Below, piece after piece: positions 43,328 through 54,933 of a stretch of DNA of 64,000 nucleotides. This DNA is from Aquipseudomonas guryensis (lineage in GTDB: Bacteria; Pseudomonadota; Gammaproteobacteria; Pseudomonadales; Pseudomonadaceae). The position numbers and the translations under genes were made by a program. Below the pieces are notes generated by a model. The model was not told the DNA's origin, ran no database searches, and saw only the letters and a list, made by a program, of their open reading frames with translations. How positions within the stretch are numbered: position 1 is the first letter of the stretch; every line of letters starts with the position of its first letter. The DNA is taken from positions 1,302,001 through 1,366,000 of the forward strand of contig NZ_JACJFN010000001.1 in the NCBI RefSeq assembly GCF_014164785.1. The letters are read 5' to 3'.

Positions 43328-43882
43328 ATGCAATGGCGCAATTCGAGTTCCCGCTATGGCCTGGTCAGCATCCTGCTGCACTGGGTCGTTGCCCTCGTGG
43401 TGTTCGGCCTGTTCGGCCTGGGCCTGTGGATGGTCGGCCTGGACTACTACAGCAGCTGGTATCGCACCGCTCCCGACCTGCATAAGAGCATCGGCCTGAC
43501 CCTCTTCGCCCTGATGCTGGCCCGCCTGCTGTGGCGTTTGCTCAGCCCGCCACCGGCGGCGCCGAGCAACCACGGCAAGCTGACCCGCCTGGCATCCAAG
43601 CTCGGCCATGCCGCGCTGTACCTTGGTCTGTTCGTGCTGATGCTCTCCGGCTACCTGATCTCCACTGCCGATGGCCGTGGCATCAGCGTGTTCGGCCTGT
43701 TCGAGATTCCGGCGACCTTGACCAGCATTCCCGACCAGGCCGATATCGCCGGCCTGGTGCATGAATACCTCGCCTGGGGGCTGGTGATCTTCGCCGGCCT
43801 GCACGCCCTGGCGGCCCTCAAACACCACTTCATCGACCGTGATGCGACGCTCATGCGCATGCTCGGTCGTGCCAGCAAGTAA
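43328..43882 (+). CDS. Cytochrome b561 family protein
   Basis: 184-residue di-heme membrane cytochrome b with four hydrophobic helices. Likely heme ligands are His in ILLHWVVALVVFG, PDLHKSIGL, LGHAALYLG and FAGLHALAALKHH. Such CybB-type proteins exchange electrons with quinone and are often encoded with YceI, as here (24 bp before a YceI gene). The upstream 221 bp include an AT-rich stretch (43225-43275) that may hold the promoter. Confidence 0.92.
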   Translation: MQWRNSSSRYGLVSILLHWVVALVVFGLFGLGLWMVGLDYYSSWYRTAPDLHKSIGLTLFALMLARLLWRLLSPPPAAPSNHGKLTRLASKLGHAALYLGLFVLMLSGYLISTADGRGISVFGLFEIPATLTSIPDQADIAGLVHEYLAWGLVIFAGLHALAALKHHFIDRDATLMRMLGRASK

Positions 43883-43906
43883 CCTAACCCACAAGGAGAC
43901 TGAACA

Positions 43907-44482
43907 ATGCTCAAGCAATCCCTCGCCGCCCTCACCCTGGGCGCCGCCCTGTTCGCCGGCCAGGCCATGGCCGCCGACTACGCCATCGACAAGCAAGGTC
44001 AGCACGCCTTCATCAACTTCAAGATCAGCCACCTGGGCTACAGCTGGCTGTACGGCACCTTCAAGGACTTCGACGGCAGCTTCAGCTTCGACGCCAAGGC
44101 GCCGGAAGCGAGCAAGGTCAATGTCAGCATCAACACCGCCAGCATCGACTCCAACCACGCCGAGCGTGACAAGCACCTGCGCAGCGGCGACTTCCTCAAC
44201 GTCGAGAAAAACCCCACCGCGACCTTCGCCTCCACTTCGGTCAAATCGACCGGCGAAGGCACGGCCGACATCACCGGCAACCTGACCCTCAACGGCGTGA
44301 CCAAACCGGTGGTGATCAAGGCCAAGTTCCTCGGCGAAGGCAGCGACCCATGGGGCGGCTACCGTGCCGGCTTCGAAGGCAGCACCACGCTCAAGCTGAA
44401 GGACTTCGACATCCAGAAGGACCTCGGCCCGGCTTCCCAGGAAGTCGAGCTGATCCTGTCCGTCGAAGGCGTACGCGAGTAA
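43907..44482 (+). CDS. YceI family periplasmic protein (PasP-like)
   Basis: 191-residue secreted lipocalin-like protein. Signal peptide 1-22 ([22 protein letters not shown]), then [28 protein letters not shown]. The YceI core [28 protein letters not shown] and [17 protein letters not shown] indicates binding of a polyisoprenoid such as ubiquinone-8. P. aeruginosa has a homologue described as the secreted protease PasP. Co-transcribed with cytochrome b561, suggesting a quinone-related envelope redox role. Confidence 0.92.
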   Translation: MLKQSLAALTLGAALFAGQAMAADYAIDKQGQHAFINFKISHLGYSWLYGTFKDFDGSFSFDAKAPEASKVNVSINTASIDSNHAERDKHLRSGDFLNVEKNPTATFASTSVKSTGEGTADITGNLTLNGVTKPVVIKAKFLGEGSDPWGGYRAGFEGSTTLKLKDFDIQKDLGPASQEVELILSVEGVRE

Positions 44483-44502
44483 TCCGCCGCGGATTTGCTG
44501 CG

Positions 44503-44599
44503 CGTCGGCCAGGCTGTGTTGAACGTGCGTTCGGACTGCTCATTTACACCACGTAAACTCCGCGTCCTCGCCCAATTGCGCCTTGCCTGGCTCTAGCTC
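44503..44599. repeat. Left arm of a 97-bp imperfect inverted repeat
   Basis: Matches the reverse complement of 44705-44801 over 97 bases: the inner 64 (44536-44599) differ at only 2 positions, the outer 33 at about 8. The arms flank a terminator in the 343-base gap between the YceI gene and rhlE2. Nothing in it looks coding. Confidence 0.85.
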
Positions 44600-44635
44600 G
44601 CGAAACCCGTGATCAGTTGTGAGTTTGCAGAAACG

Positions 44636-44662
44636 AAAAAGCCGGCTTAGCGCCGGCTTTTT
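44636..44662. terminator. Bidirectional terminator between the YceI gene and rhlE2
   Basis: AAAAAGCCGGC-TTAGC-GCCGGCTTTTT, symmetric with U-tracts both ways, centred between the two arms of the long inverted repeat. Confidence 0.92.
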
Positions 44663-44704
44663 CATGGGCAGGTGAAACGCATCAGAGCCTTTTTAGGATC
44701 TTTT

Positions 44705-44801
44705 GAGCTAGAGCCAGGCAAGGCGCAATTGGGCGAGGACGCGGAGTTTACGAGCTGTAAATGAGCAGCCCGAGCCCAATTGCAACGCAGCATGGCCGAC
44801 G
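44705..44801. repeat. Right arm of the 97-bp inverted repeat, itself bounded by 19-bp imperfect terminal inverted repeats
   Basis: Partner of 44503-44599. It is additionally enclosed by 44688-44706 and 44803-44821, which are inverted copies matching at 15 of 19 positions (TAGGATCT core), giving a MITE-like 134-bp unit. No flanking target duplication was apparent. Confidence 0.75.
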
Positions 44802-44825
44802 ATCAAGAGATCCTAGGCAGGTTCT

Positions 44826-46703
44826 TTATTCCTGCTCGGATTTGCGCGTAAGCAATGCCGGCTTCTCGCCGCGCGGACGGCTGGCAGCCAGGCTGTCCAG
44901 CTGCTCCGGCGTCGGCAGGCGCTCACCCTTGCGGATGATCAGTGGCTGCTTGGTCTGCACGGCAGGCTCCTGGCGCTCCTGGCGCACGTCATCGCGACGT
45001 GGACCACCAGCACCGCGGCCCTGGCCGGAGCCGTTACGGCCCTGGCCTTGCGGGCGTTGGCCGCTCTTCGGCTTGCCGCTGCCTTGGCCACCAGCGCCAC
45101 CCTGGCGTTGTCCCTGGCCCTGACCTTGCGGTTTGCCCTGGCCACGGCCCTGCGCGGGTTGGCCCGGCTGGCCACCGCGACGCGGGTTGGCGCGCCCTTG
45201 CGGTTTGGCCGGCACGGGTACGTAGTCCGCGCGGTTGCCAAAGTTGTCGAACTCGTCGTCGAGGAATTCTTCCGGATCACGATTCGGCGGCGGCGTCAGC
45301 GGCGCTTTCGGCTCGCGGGTGGCGCGCGGTTCGCGCTGCTCACGCGGAGCACGCGGCTCGCGGCCCTGGCGCGGTTGCTGCTCGCCGCCGCTGGCCTGGC
45401 CTTGCGGCTTGAGGCGGTCGCGGCGGTTGTTCGAGCGCTTTTCCTTTTCCACGGCGGCGCCTTCCGGCTTCTTCGCCTCGTGGCGCGGGCGATCGGCGCG
45501 CGGCTGGCGCTCCGGGCGCGGGCCGCGCACTTCGGGTTTTTCCACTTCGACGGTGGACGGATCGAAGCCCATGGTGTTGCCGTCGGGGATGCGCTGCTTG
45601 GTCATCCGCTCGATGCCCTTGAGCAGCTTCTCCTCGTCCGGCGCCACCAGCGAGATCGCCTCGCCGCTACGCCCGGCACGGCCGGTACGGCCGATGCGGT
45701 GCACGTAGTCTTCCTCGACGTTGGGCAGCTCGAAGTTGACCACGTGCGGCAGCTGGTCGATATCCAGGCCGCGGGCGGCGATATCGGTGGCGACCAGGAT
45801 GCGTACTTCGCCGGCCTTGAAGTCGGCCAGGGCCTTGGTGCGGGCGTTCTGGCTCTTGTTGCCGTGGATCGCCACAGCCGGCAGGCCGTGCTTGTCGAGG
45901 TACTCGGCCAGGCGGTTGGCGCCGTGCTTGGTGCGGGTGAACACCAGCACCTGCTCCCATGCGCCCTGGGTGATCAGGTGGGCGAGCAGGGCGCGCTTGT
46001 GGCTGGCCGGCAGGCGGAAGATGCGCTGTTCGATGCGCTCTACCGTGGTGTTCGGCGGGGTGACTTCGATGCGTTCCGGGTTGTGCAGCAGCTTGCCGGC
46101 GAGGTCGGTGATGTCCTTGGAGAAGGTCGCCGAGAACAGCAGGTTCTGCCGCTGCGCGGGCAGCTTGGCGAGGACCTTCTTCACGTCATGGATGAAGCCC
46201 ATGTCGAGCATGCGGTCGGCTTCGTCGAGGACGAGGATTTCCACGTGGGACAGGTCGATGGCGCGCTGGTTGGCCAGGTCGAGCAGGCGACCAGGGCAGG
46301 CAACCAGGACGTCAACGCCCTTGGCCAGGGCCTGCACCTGCGGGTTCATGCCAACGCCGCCGAAGATGCAGGCGCTGACGAAATGCAAATCACGGGCATA
46401 CAGCTTGAAGCTGTCGTGCACCTGGGCGGCCAGTTCGCGGGTGGGGGTCAGTACCAGCACGCGCGGTTGTTTGGGGCCGTGGCGCTGTTCGCGGTCCGGG
46501 TGACCGTTGGGGAACAGGCGCTCGAGGATCGGCAGGGCGAACCCGCCGGTTTTACCCGTACCCGTCTGAGCCGCCACCATCAGGTCGCGACCTTGCAACG
46601 CGGCGGGAATGGCCCGCTGTTGCACCGGTGTGGGTTGGGTGTAGCCGGCGGCTTCGACCGCACGGACTAAAGCCTCGGAGAGACCGAGGGAGGCAAAGGA
46701 CAT
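44826..46703 (-). CDS. rhlE2: DEAD-box RNA helicase, RhlE2 type
   Basis: 625-residue ATP-dependent RNA helicase. Q-motif ([14 protein letters not shown]), Walker A AQTGTGKT at residues 45-52, [24 protein letters not shown], and motif [15 protein letters not shown]. After the core (~residue 380) comes a long basic, disordered extension with Arg/Gly/Gln/Pro-rich repeats ([19 protein letters not shown]) ending in ordinary sequence. P. aeruginosa has two RhlE proteins, and the position next to metF/ahcY-type genes and the long tail point to RhlE2, which acts in mRNA turnover with RNase E. The 187-base gap upstream has no other gene. Confidence 0.9.
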   Translation of the reverse strand: MSFASLGLSEALVRAVEAAGYTQPTPVQQRAIPAALQGRDLMVAAQTGTGKTGGFALPILERLFPNGHPDREQRHGPKQPRVLVLTPTRELAAQVHDSFKLYARDLHFVSACIFGGVGMNPQVQALAKGVDVLVACPGRLLDLANQRAIDLSHVEILVLDEADRMLDMGFIHDVKKVLAKLPAQRQNLLFSATFSKDITDLAGKLLHNPERIEVTPPNTTVERIEQRIFRLPASHKRALLAHLITQGAWEQVLVFTRTKHGANRLAEYLDKHGLPAVAIHGNKSQNARTKALADFKAGEVRILVATDIAARGLDIDQLPHVVNFELPNVEEDYVHRIGRTGRAGRSGEAISLVAPDEEKLLKGIERMTKQRIPDGNTMGFDPSTVEVEKPEVRGPRPERQPRADRPRHEAKKPEGAAVEKEKRSNNRRDRLKPQGQASGGEQQPRQGREPRAPREQREPRATREPKAPLTPPPNRDPEEFLDDEFDNFGNRADYVPVPAKPQGRANPRRGGQPGQPAQGRGQGKPQGQGQGQRQGGAGGQGSGKPKSGQRPQGQGRNGSGQGRGAGGPRRDDVRQERQEPAVQTKQPLIIRKGERLPTPEQLDSLAASRPRGEKPALLTRKSEQE

Positions 46704-46890
46704 GTGAAATCCTGTCTAGTGAGGGCGAAGCCCTATGGGGGTGTATTGCCTGGCTTGAATCACGGCACTGGGGCGCGCAATCCCGACCGGTACTGCTGGC
46801 CTCGGGGGCAAGCATCCGGGCGCAAGCCTGGCGGGAGTCCCGAGTATAACAGAGCCAGGCCCTTGCGCAGCTACCTGCCCGTCGGCCGAT

Positions 46891-47667
46891 TCACGGGCGT
46901 TGCACGGCAGCAAAAGGAGCATGGGTTGGCTCGGCGTAACGTCTTTGCAGCTTGGCGTAAGCGGCTTCGTGCTTGAAACGACGTAGTTCACGGGCAAAGT
47001 CCGCGGCCAGCGTTTGCAGCGCGGGATCGCGGCGCAGGGCCAGGTACAGGCGGTCGCGGCCAAGCTCTTGGGTGTTGTAGCCGAGCTGCTGGCCGAGGCC
47101 GAGCTGCGCGGCGAGGAACAATCCGGCGCGGCGATCGTTAACCACCAGGTCGACCCGATTGCGCACCAGTTTGCCGAGGTTGGCTTCGTGGCTCGGCGCC
47201 TCCTCGCGGCTGAATAGCTTGGAGCGGCGGAAGGCGCTGTCGTTGTACCAATAGCCGGGCGAAGTGCCGATCAGTAGATCGCGCAGGTCTTCCAGCTGGC
47301 GATAGGGGTAGGGCCGGTTACGGGAGAAGAACAGCACGAACTGCACTTCGGACAGCGGCTCCTCGACGAACAGCATCTGCTGCTCGCGCTCGGCCAGGCG
47401 GAAGATATCGAGGATGGCATCGGCCTGGCCCTGTTCCAGTGCCAGCAGGCAGCGCTTCCAGGGTAGGAACTGCCACTGTACTTCGATGTCCAGGCGGCGC
47501 AGCACTTCGGCGGTGATCTCGTAGTCGAGGCCGGCCGGCTTGCCGTTGTCCTCGTAGACGTAGGGTGCCCAGGCTTCGGTGACCACGCGCAACGGCTCGG
47601 CCTGTGCGCCGAAGGCAAGGCCGCTCAGTAATAGCGTGGCAATTAAATGGCGCTGGAATAATGGCAT
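46891..47667 (-). CDS. Periplasmic solute-binding protein (SBP_bac_3 family)
   Basis: 258-residue exported protein. Signal peptide 1-23 (MPLFQRHLIATLLLSGLAFGAQA), mature EPLRVVTEAWAPYVYEDNGKPAGLDYEI with the amino-acid-binding fold (GQADAILDIFRLAERE, LIGTSPGYWYND, RVDLVVNDRRAGLFL). There is no ABC permease nearby, so it is an orphan receptor or sensor-type binding protein. Its ligand is unknown. Confidence 0.85.
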   Translation of the reverse strand: MPLFQRHLIATLLLSGLAFGAQAEPLRVVTEAWAPYVYEDNGKPAGLDYEITAEVLRRLDIEVQWQFLPWKRCLLALEQGQADAILDIFRLAEREQQMLFVEEPLSEVQFVLFFSRNRPYPYRQLEDLRDLLIGTSPGYWYNDSAFRRSKLFSREEAPSHEANLGKLVRNRVDLVVNDRRAGLFLAAQLGLGQQLGYNTQELGRDRLYLALRRDPALQTLAADFARELRRFKHEAAYAKLQRRYAEPTHAPFAAVQRP

Positions 47668-47738
47668 TTCGCCAGAGTAATCAGCTTTTGCCTGATTGAA
47701 AAGTGACCATGCGGTCTATTGGTCGGGTGAATGGGCAA

Positions 47739-47763
47739 GAAAAAGCCGGGCAAGTGCCCGGCT
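47739..47763 (-). terminator. Terminator after ahcY-metF
   Basis: On the minus strand AGCCGGGCAC-TT-GTGCCCGGCT-type stem followed by TTTTTCTT. It begins about 20 bases past the metF stop. Confidence 0.88.
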
Positions 47764-47783
47764 CGTTCAATGCAGCGCAACCT

Positions 47784-48629
47784 TCAGCGGGGCAGCTTGA
47801 GGTTGTTCCAAATCGCCAGGCTCGGCTCGGCCTGGTTCAGGGTGTAGAAGTGCAGGCCGGGTGCGCCGCCCTCTAGCAGGCGTTCGCACATCTCGCTGAC
47901 CACCTGCTCGCCGAAGCCCTGGATGCTTTGCAGGTCGTCGCCGTAGGCTTCCAGCTGCTTGCGAATCCAGCGTGGGATTTCCGCACCGCAGGCGTCGGAG
48001 AAGCGCGCGAGCTTGCTGTAGTTGGTGATCGGCATGATGCCCGGCACGATCGGCAGGTCGACACCCAGCTTGCGCACGCGCTCGACGAAGTAGAAGTAGC
48101 AGTCGGCGCTGAAGAAGTACTGGGTGATCGCACTGTTGGCACCGGCCTTGGCCTTGCGCACGAAGTTGGCCAGGTCGTCTTCGAAGCTGCGCGCCTGCGG
48201 GTGTACTTCCGGGTAGGCGGCGACTTCGATATGGAAGTGATCACCGGTTTCCGTGCGGATGAACTCGACCAGCTCGTTGGCGTAGCGCAGTTCGCCACTG
48301 GCCATGCCCATGCCCGACGGCAGATCGCCACGCAGGGCGACGATGCGGCGGATGCCGGAGTTCTTGTACTGCTGCAGCAGGCTGCGCAGCTCCTCCTTGC
48401 TGTCACCGACGCAGGACAGGTGCGGCGCGGTCGGCACTTTCACATCGCCGTCCAGTTGCAGCACGGTGTTGAGGGTGCGATCGCGGGTGGAGCCACCGGC
48501 ACCGTAGGTGCAGGAGAAGAAATCGGGGTTGTAGGTCGCCAACTGACGGGCGACCGTCATCAGCTTTTCATGCCCGGCTTCGGTCTTGGTGGGGAAGAAC
48601 TCGAAGCTGTAACGGCGTTCTTGACTCAT
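47784..48629 (-). CDS. metF: 5,10-methylenetetrahydrofolate reductase
   Basis: 281-residue flavoenzyme that makes methyl-THF for methionine synthase. TIM-barrel features: RRYSFEFFPTKTEAGHEKL, FFSCTYGAGGSTRDRTL, PHLSCVGDSKEELRSLL, IVALRGDLP, ANFVRKAKAGANSAITQYFF. It lies 73 bp downstream of ahcY and is probably transcribed with it under the SAH riboswitch. Confidence 0.97.
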   Translation of the reverse strand: MSQERRYSFEFFPTKTEAGHEKLMTVARQLATYNPDFFSCTYGAGGSTRDRTLNTVLQLDGDVKVPTAPHLSCVGDSKEELRSLLQQYKNSGIRRIVALRGDLPSGMGMASGELRYANELVEFIRTETGDHFHIEVAAYPEVHPQARSFEDDLANFVRKAKAGANSAITQYFFSADCYFYFVERVRKLGVDLPIVPGIMPITNYSKLARFSDACGAEIPRWIRKQLEAYGDDLQSIQGFGEQVVSEMCERLLEGGAPGLHFYTLNQAEPSLAIWNNLKLPR

Positions 48630-48702
48630 TGCAGATTCCCTTTAGCGGCAGGCCGCCAGTGCGCGAGTCACTGGCGGCCTGAGGCTCACAGCATGCGGCT
48701 GC

Positions 48703-50097
48703 TTAGTAGCGGTAGGCTTCCGGCTTGAACGGGCCTTCCACGGTCACGCCGATGTACTCGGCCTGCTTGGCGGTCAGCTGGGTGACCACGCCGCCGAAAC
48801 CGCGGACCATTTCCAGGGCCACTTCTTCGTCGAGCTTCTTCGGCAGCACTTCCACGGTCAGACGCTCGGCTTTCTGCGCGGCTGGCAGGTCGGCGAACTT
48901 CTGACCGTAGAGGAAGATCTGCGCCAGCACCTGGTTGGCGAAGGAGCCGTCCATGATCCGGCTCGGGTGGCCGGTGGCGTTGCCCAGGTTGACCAGGCGG
49001 CCTTCGGCCAGCAGGATCAGGTAGTCGTCGTTGCGCGGATCGAAGTCACCAGCGCCGGTGCGGTGGATCTTGTGCACCTGCGGTTTGACCTCTTCCCAGG
49101 CCCAGGTCTTGCGCATGAAGGCGGTGTCGATCTCGTTGTCGAAGTGACCGATGTTGCACACCACGGCGCGCTTCTTCAGGGCCTTGAGCATGCCGGCGTC
49201 GCAGACGTTGACGTTACCGGTGGTGGTGACGATCAGGTCGATCTTGCCCAGCAGGTCGCGGTCGACGCTGGCTTCAGTGCCATCGTTGATACCGTTCTTG
49301 TACGGCGAAACCACTTCGAAACCGTCCATGCAGGCCTGCATGGCGCAGATCGGGTCGATCTCGGTCACTTTGACGATCATGCCTTCCTGACGCAGCGACT
49401 GCGCGGAGCCCTTGCCCACGTCGCCGTAGCCGATGACCAGGGCCTGCTTGCCCGACAACAGGTGGTCGACGCCGCGCTTGATGGCGTCGTTGAGGCTGTG
49501 ACGGCAGCCGTACTTGTTGTCGTTCTTGCTCTTGGTCACCGAGTCGTTGACGTTGATCGCCGGGATTTTCAGGGTGCCGGCTTTCAGCATGTCAAGCAGG
49601 CGGTGCACGCCGGTGGTGGTTTCCTCGGTCACGCCGTGGATCTTGTCCAGCATGGCCGGGTAGCGCTCGTGGATGATCTGGGTCAGGTCGCCGCCGTCGT
49701 CGAGGATCATGTTGGCATCCCACGGCTGGCCATCCTTGAGGATGGTCTGCTCGATGCACCACTCGTACTCTTCTTCGGTCTCGCCTTTCCAGGCGTAGAC
49801 CGGGATGCCGGCGGCGGCGATGGCGGCAGCGGCCTGATCCTGAGTCGAGAAGATGTTGCAGGACGACCAGCGCACTTCGGCACCGAGGGCGATCAGGGTT
49901 TCGATCAGCACGCCGGTCTGGATGGTCATGTGGATGCAGCCGATGATCTTCGCGCCTTTCAGCGGCTGTTCGCCGGCGTATTTGCTGCGCAGGCCCATCA
50001 GGGCAGGCATTTCCGATTCGGCGATGATCAGTTCACGACGGCCCCAGGCAGCCAGGGAAATGTCGGCGACTTTGAAATCATTAAAAGCAGCGCTCAT
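48703..50097 (-). CDS. ahcY: S-adenosylhomocysteine hydrolase
   Basis: 464-residue NAD-dependent enzyme splitting SAH into adenosine and homocysteine, relieving product inhibition of methyltransferases. Motifs: [62 protein letters not shown] site [15 protein letters not shown], and C-terminal PFKPEAYRY. The ATG at 50097 is preferred over an in-frame ATG at 50112 because GGAG (50106-50109) is spaced for it and the family starts just there. Preceded by an SAH riboswitch. Confidence 0.97.
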   Translation of the reverse strand: MSAAFNDFKVADISLAAWGRRELIIAESEMPALMGLRSKYAGEQPLKGAKIIGCIHMTIQTGVLIETLIALGAEVRWSSCNIFSTQDQAAAAIAAAGIPVYAWKGETEEEYEWCIEQTILKDGQPWDANMILDDGGDLTQIIHERYPAMLDKIHGVTEETTTGVHRLLDMLKAGTLKIPAINVNDSVTKSKNDNKYGCRHSLNDAIKRGVDHLLSGKQALVIGYGDVGKGSAQSLRQEGMIVKVTEIDPICAMQACMDGFEVVSPYKNGINDGTEASVDRDLLGKIDLIVTTTGNVNVCDAGMLKALKKRAVVCNIGHFDNEIDTAFMRKTWAWEEVKPQVHKIHRTGAGDFDPRNDDYLILLAEGRLVNLGNATGHPSRIMDGSFANQVLAQIFLYGQKFADLPAAQKAERLTVEVLPKKLDEEVALEMVRGFGGVVTQLTAKQAEYIGVTVEGPFKPEAYRY

Positions 50098-50108
50098 GCA
50101 AAAGCTCT

Positions 50109-50129
50109 CCATTCGTTGTCTGCGAATGG
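50109..50129 (-). promoter_or_regulatory. Ribosome-site-masking hairpin (expression platform of the SAH riboswitch)
   Basis: CCATTCG / CGAATGG stem with 7-base loop on the minus-strand RNA. Its 3' half includes the first bases of the ahcY Shine-Dalgarno GGAG, and its 5' half shares two bases with the 3' end of the aptamer, so aptamer closure and this hairpin compete. This fits translational control in which SAH binding frees the ribosome site. Confidence 0.65.
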
Positions 50130-50215
50130 GCGCCGTTGATGCGTATGGTTAACGCCCTGTCCGAGCCTGACATGTTCTCTATGGTTGAGAGCATGCTGCA
50201 GCGCCCCTCAGACAG
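50128..50215 (-). ncRNA. S-adenosylhomocysteine (SAH) riboswitch
   Basis: In ahcY orientation: P1 CTGTCTGAG/CTCGGACAG (9 bp with one G-U), conserved core GAGGGGCGCTGCAGC, P2 around CATGCTCTC/AGAGAACATG, then CAGGCTCGG, a small GCGT/ACGC hairpin, and AACGGCGCCC whose GCGCCC pairs with GGGCGC to close the pseudoknot-like P4. These are the consensus blocks of the SAH riboswitch known upstream of ahcY in pseudomonads. The aptamer ends 30 bases before the start codon. Confidence 0.9.
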
Positions 50216-50402
50216 GTGGCGGGAGCGACCGGAGCTGTGCCGGCCACGTGAAGCTTGGCGATTATAGCCAGCTGCGCAGGCAAGCCCAAGGCTTTCCGTC
50301 GCTTATCCGCAGTCTGTGGCGACCTGCGGCAATTGCCCTACTTGGCCGTGGCCCGTTGTGTGGCGATACTGGCGGCCCTTTTTCAGTTTGTCCGCGTTCA
50401 CC

Positions 50403-50849
50403 ATGAAAGCCCAAAGTCTGTTGCTGCTGTGTGTGTGTGCCCTGCTCGTTGCCTGTGGTGGTGTCGATCCCGATTCGCCGCAGGGCAAGCGCCAGACCCT
50501 GTTCAAGCAGATGCTGAAGACCAGCGAAGACCTCGGCGGCATGTTGCGTGGGCGCCTGGCGTTCGACGCGCCGCGCTTTGCCCAGGGCGCCCAGCAGCTC
50601 GATGAACTGTCGCGCCAGCCCTGGCAGCATTTCCCGCAGATTGCCGAAAGCGAGCGCAGCAGTGCCAAGCCCGAAGTGTGGCAGGAGCAGCAACGCTTCC
50701 AGCAACTGGCCCGTGAGCTGGAAGCGGCTACGGCGGCATTGCGCACGGCCAGCACGCAACAGCCGCTGACGGCGCAGACCGTGGCGCCGCTGGTGCAGCG
50801 TGTGGAGGACAGCTGCGAAACCTGCCACAAGGCGTTTCGCGCGTATTGA
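50403..50849 (+). CDS. Cytochrome c'-like lipoprotein
   Basis: 148-residue protein with a lipoprotein signal peptide (lipobox LVAC, Cys18) and a C-terminal heme-binding motif CETCH in SCETCHKAFRAY, as in cytochrome c'/c556 four-helix bundles. It should be an outer-membrane- or inner-membrane-anchored periplasmic monoheme cytochrome. The start at 50403 is chosen because the signal peptide begins there; 29 upstream in-frame codons are not plausible. It is convergent with ligB, with stops 1 base apart. Confidence 0.85.
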   Translation: MKAQSLLLLCVCALLVACGGVDPDSPQGKRQTLFKQMLKTSEDLGGMLRGRLAFDAPRFAQGAQQLDELSRQPWQHFPQIAESERSSAKPEVWQEQQRFQQLARELEAATAALRTASTQQPLTAQTVAPLVQRVEDSCETCHKAFRAY

Positions 50850-50850
50850 T

Positions 50851-52560
<1,710 letters not shown>

Positions 52561-52588
52561 CTAGATCAAGTCGCTGCAACTGGCTGGG

Positions 52589-52623
52589 CCGTACCCGCCA
52601 GGCAGGACGCTTGGCGGGTACGG
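52589..52623 (-). terminator. Stem-loop after aguA
   Basis: CCGTACCCGCCA / TGGCGGGTACGG, a perfect 12-bp stem with an 11-base loop, 13 bases beyond the aguA stop. Without a U-tract it may act as a 3' stabiliser or factor-assisted terminator of the aguBA message. Confidence 0.6.
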
Positions 52624-52636
52624 TGACGGCACAATA

Positions 52637-53734
52637 TCAGCCAGCCGGCTGCTGCTGGGTGATGCAGTGGATATTGCCGCCGCCGAGGAGGATCTCGCGG
52701 CCCGGCACCATCACCACACGGTGCTCGGGGAACAGGCGTTGCAGGATGGTGCGCGCTTCCTCGTCCTTGGGGTCGTCAAAGCTCGGCGCGATGATGCCGC
52801 CGTTGACGATCAGGAAGTTGACGTAGGAGCCGGCCAGGCGCACCGCGGGGCTGCGTTCCTGGGTACCGGCGACCAGGTCGACGCCAGCGCACTCTTCCGC
52901 GGTGGCGTACAGCGGGCCGGGAATCGGCATCTTGTGCACGACGAAGGCGCGGCCCTTGGCGTCCCGGGCGTTTTCCAGCACGCGCATAGCGGCCTGGCAG
53001 CGTGGGTAGTTGGGGTCGTTGACATCGTCGGTCCAGGCCAGCAGTACTTCGCCCGGGCGCACGTAGCAGCAGAAATTGTCGACGTGGCCATTGGTCTCGT
53101 CGTTGTACAGGCCGTCTGGTAGCCAGATCACCGTATCGATGGCCAGGTGCGTGCGCAGCATGTCTTCGATCTGCTCGCGGCTCAGGTGCGGATTACGGTT
53201 GCGGTTGAGCAGGCATTCTTCGGTGGTGATCAGGGTGCCTTCGCCGTCGACATGGATCGAGCCGCCTTCCAGCACGAAGCCTTCGGTGCGGTAGCGGTCG
53301 ACGCGCTCGATCTCGAGGATCTTGCTGGCCACCTGGTCGTCACGCTGCCACGGCGCATAGAGGCCGCCGTCGAAGCCACCCCAAGCGTTGAAGCCCCAGT
53401 CCACACCGCGCACGCCGCCCTGGTCGTTGATCACGAAGGTTGGCCCGGTGTCGCGCACCCAGGCGTCGTCGGTAGTGATTTCCACCAGGCGGATATTGCC
53501 GTGGTCGAGGCGCGCGCGGGCGTTCTCGTACTGGCCGGCGGAGACACAGACGGTCACCGGTTCGAATTCGGCGATGGCCTTGGCCACTGCAGTGAAGGCG
53601 GCTTGCGCCGGCTTGCCGCCGAGGCGCCAGTTGTCCGGACGCTCGGGCCAGACCATCCAGGCCTGGCGCTGGGTTTCCCACTCGGCTGGCATGCGGAAGC
53701 CATCGGCGCGTGGGGTGCTGGTGAGAGTGGTCAT
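52637..53734 (-). CDS. aguA: Agmatine deiminase
   Basis: 365-residue enzyme of the guanidino-modifying superfamily converting agmatine to N-carbamoylputrescine and ammonia. The catalytic Cys357 lies in [13 protein letters not shown] at the C-terminus. Other motifs: [56 protein letters not shown] and [20 protein letters not shown]. It follows aguB by 59 bp, a gap containing a strong hairpin. Confidence 0.97.
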   Translation of the reverse strand: MTTLTSTPRADGFRMPAEWETQRQAWMVWPERPDNWRLGGKPAQAAFTAVAKAIAEFEPVTVCVSAGQYENARARLDHGNIRLVEITTDDAWVRDTGPTFVINDQGGVRGVDWGFNAWGGFDGGLYAPWQRDDQVASKILEIERVDRYRTEGFVLEGGSIHVDGEGTLITTEECLLNRNRNPHLSREQIEDMLRTHLAIDTVIWLPDGLYNDETNGHVDNFCCYVRPGEVLLAWTDDVNDPNYPRCQAAMRVLENARDAKGRAFVVHKMPIPGPLYATAEECAGVDLVAGTQERSPAVRLAGSYVNFLIVNGGIIAPSFDDPKDEEARTILQRLFPEHRVVMVPGREILLGGGNIHCITQQQPAG

Positions 53735-53760
53735 CGGGTCTACCTATGTATGAGCTGTTG

Positions 53761-53784
53761 CAGGAGCCAGTCGGCTGGCTCCTG
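53761..53784 (-). promoter_or_regulatory. Intercistronic stem-loop between aguB and aguA
   Basis: CAGGAGCCAG / CTGGCTCCTG perfect 10-bp stem with a 4-base loop, located 9 bases after the aguB stop and 26 before the aguA start. It could set the aguB:aguA expression ratio by stabilising a processed end. Confidence 0.7.
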
Positions 53785-53793
53785 GGGGGAACG

Positions 53794-54672
<879 letters not shown>

Positions 54673-54777
54673 GAAACACCTCGTAGCAGCGTTGAGAAGG
54701 TCGTCTGCAATCGGCAGCGACCTGTGACTGTGCCGTGGTGTGCATCACCATCCGGCAGTGGATGATCAATTTATATC

Positions 54778-54789
54778 CGATAAAAATCG
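54778..54789. promoter_or_regulatory. Candidate AguR operator, site 1
   Basis: CGAT-AAAA-ATCG inverted repeat (full CCGATAAAAATCGG at 54777-54790), in the AT-rich region before aguB. Its centre is 52 bp from site 2, close to five helical turns. Confidence 0.5.
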
Positions 54790-54829
54790 GCTTAGGAAGT
54801 TGTTTTTAGCCTTTGTAGGCAAAAATAGC

Positions 54830-54841
54830 CGATTTATATCG
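54830..54841. promoter_or_regulatory. Candidate AguR operator, site 2
   Basis: CGAT-TTAT-ATCG inverted repeat sharing the half-site of site 1. A third palindrome AAATCCGGATTT follows at 54846-54857. Assignment to AguR is inferred from position only. Confidence 0.5.
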
Positions 54842-54933
54842 AATTAAATCCGGATTTATGGCCGAGCAAAACCAGGCCGAGACACTGGGCTGCGGGCTGG
54901 GCGGTGGATGGCGGAGGTGCGGGTGGTGGCGCT

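Noticed and set aside
52589..52623. Hairpin as a classical rho-independent terminator
   Set aside because: The stem is perfect but there is no U-tract on the aguA strand, so I list it only as a stem-loop with moderate confidence.
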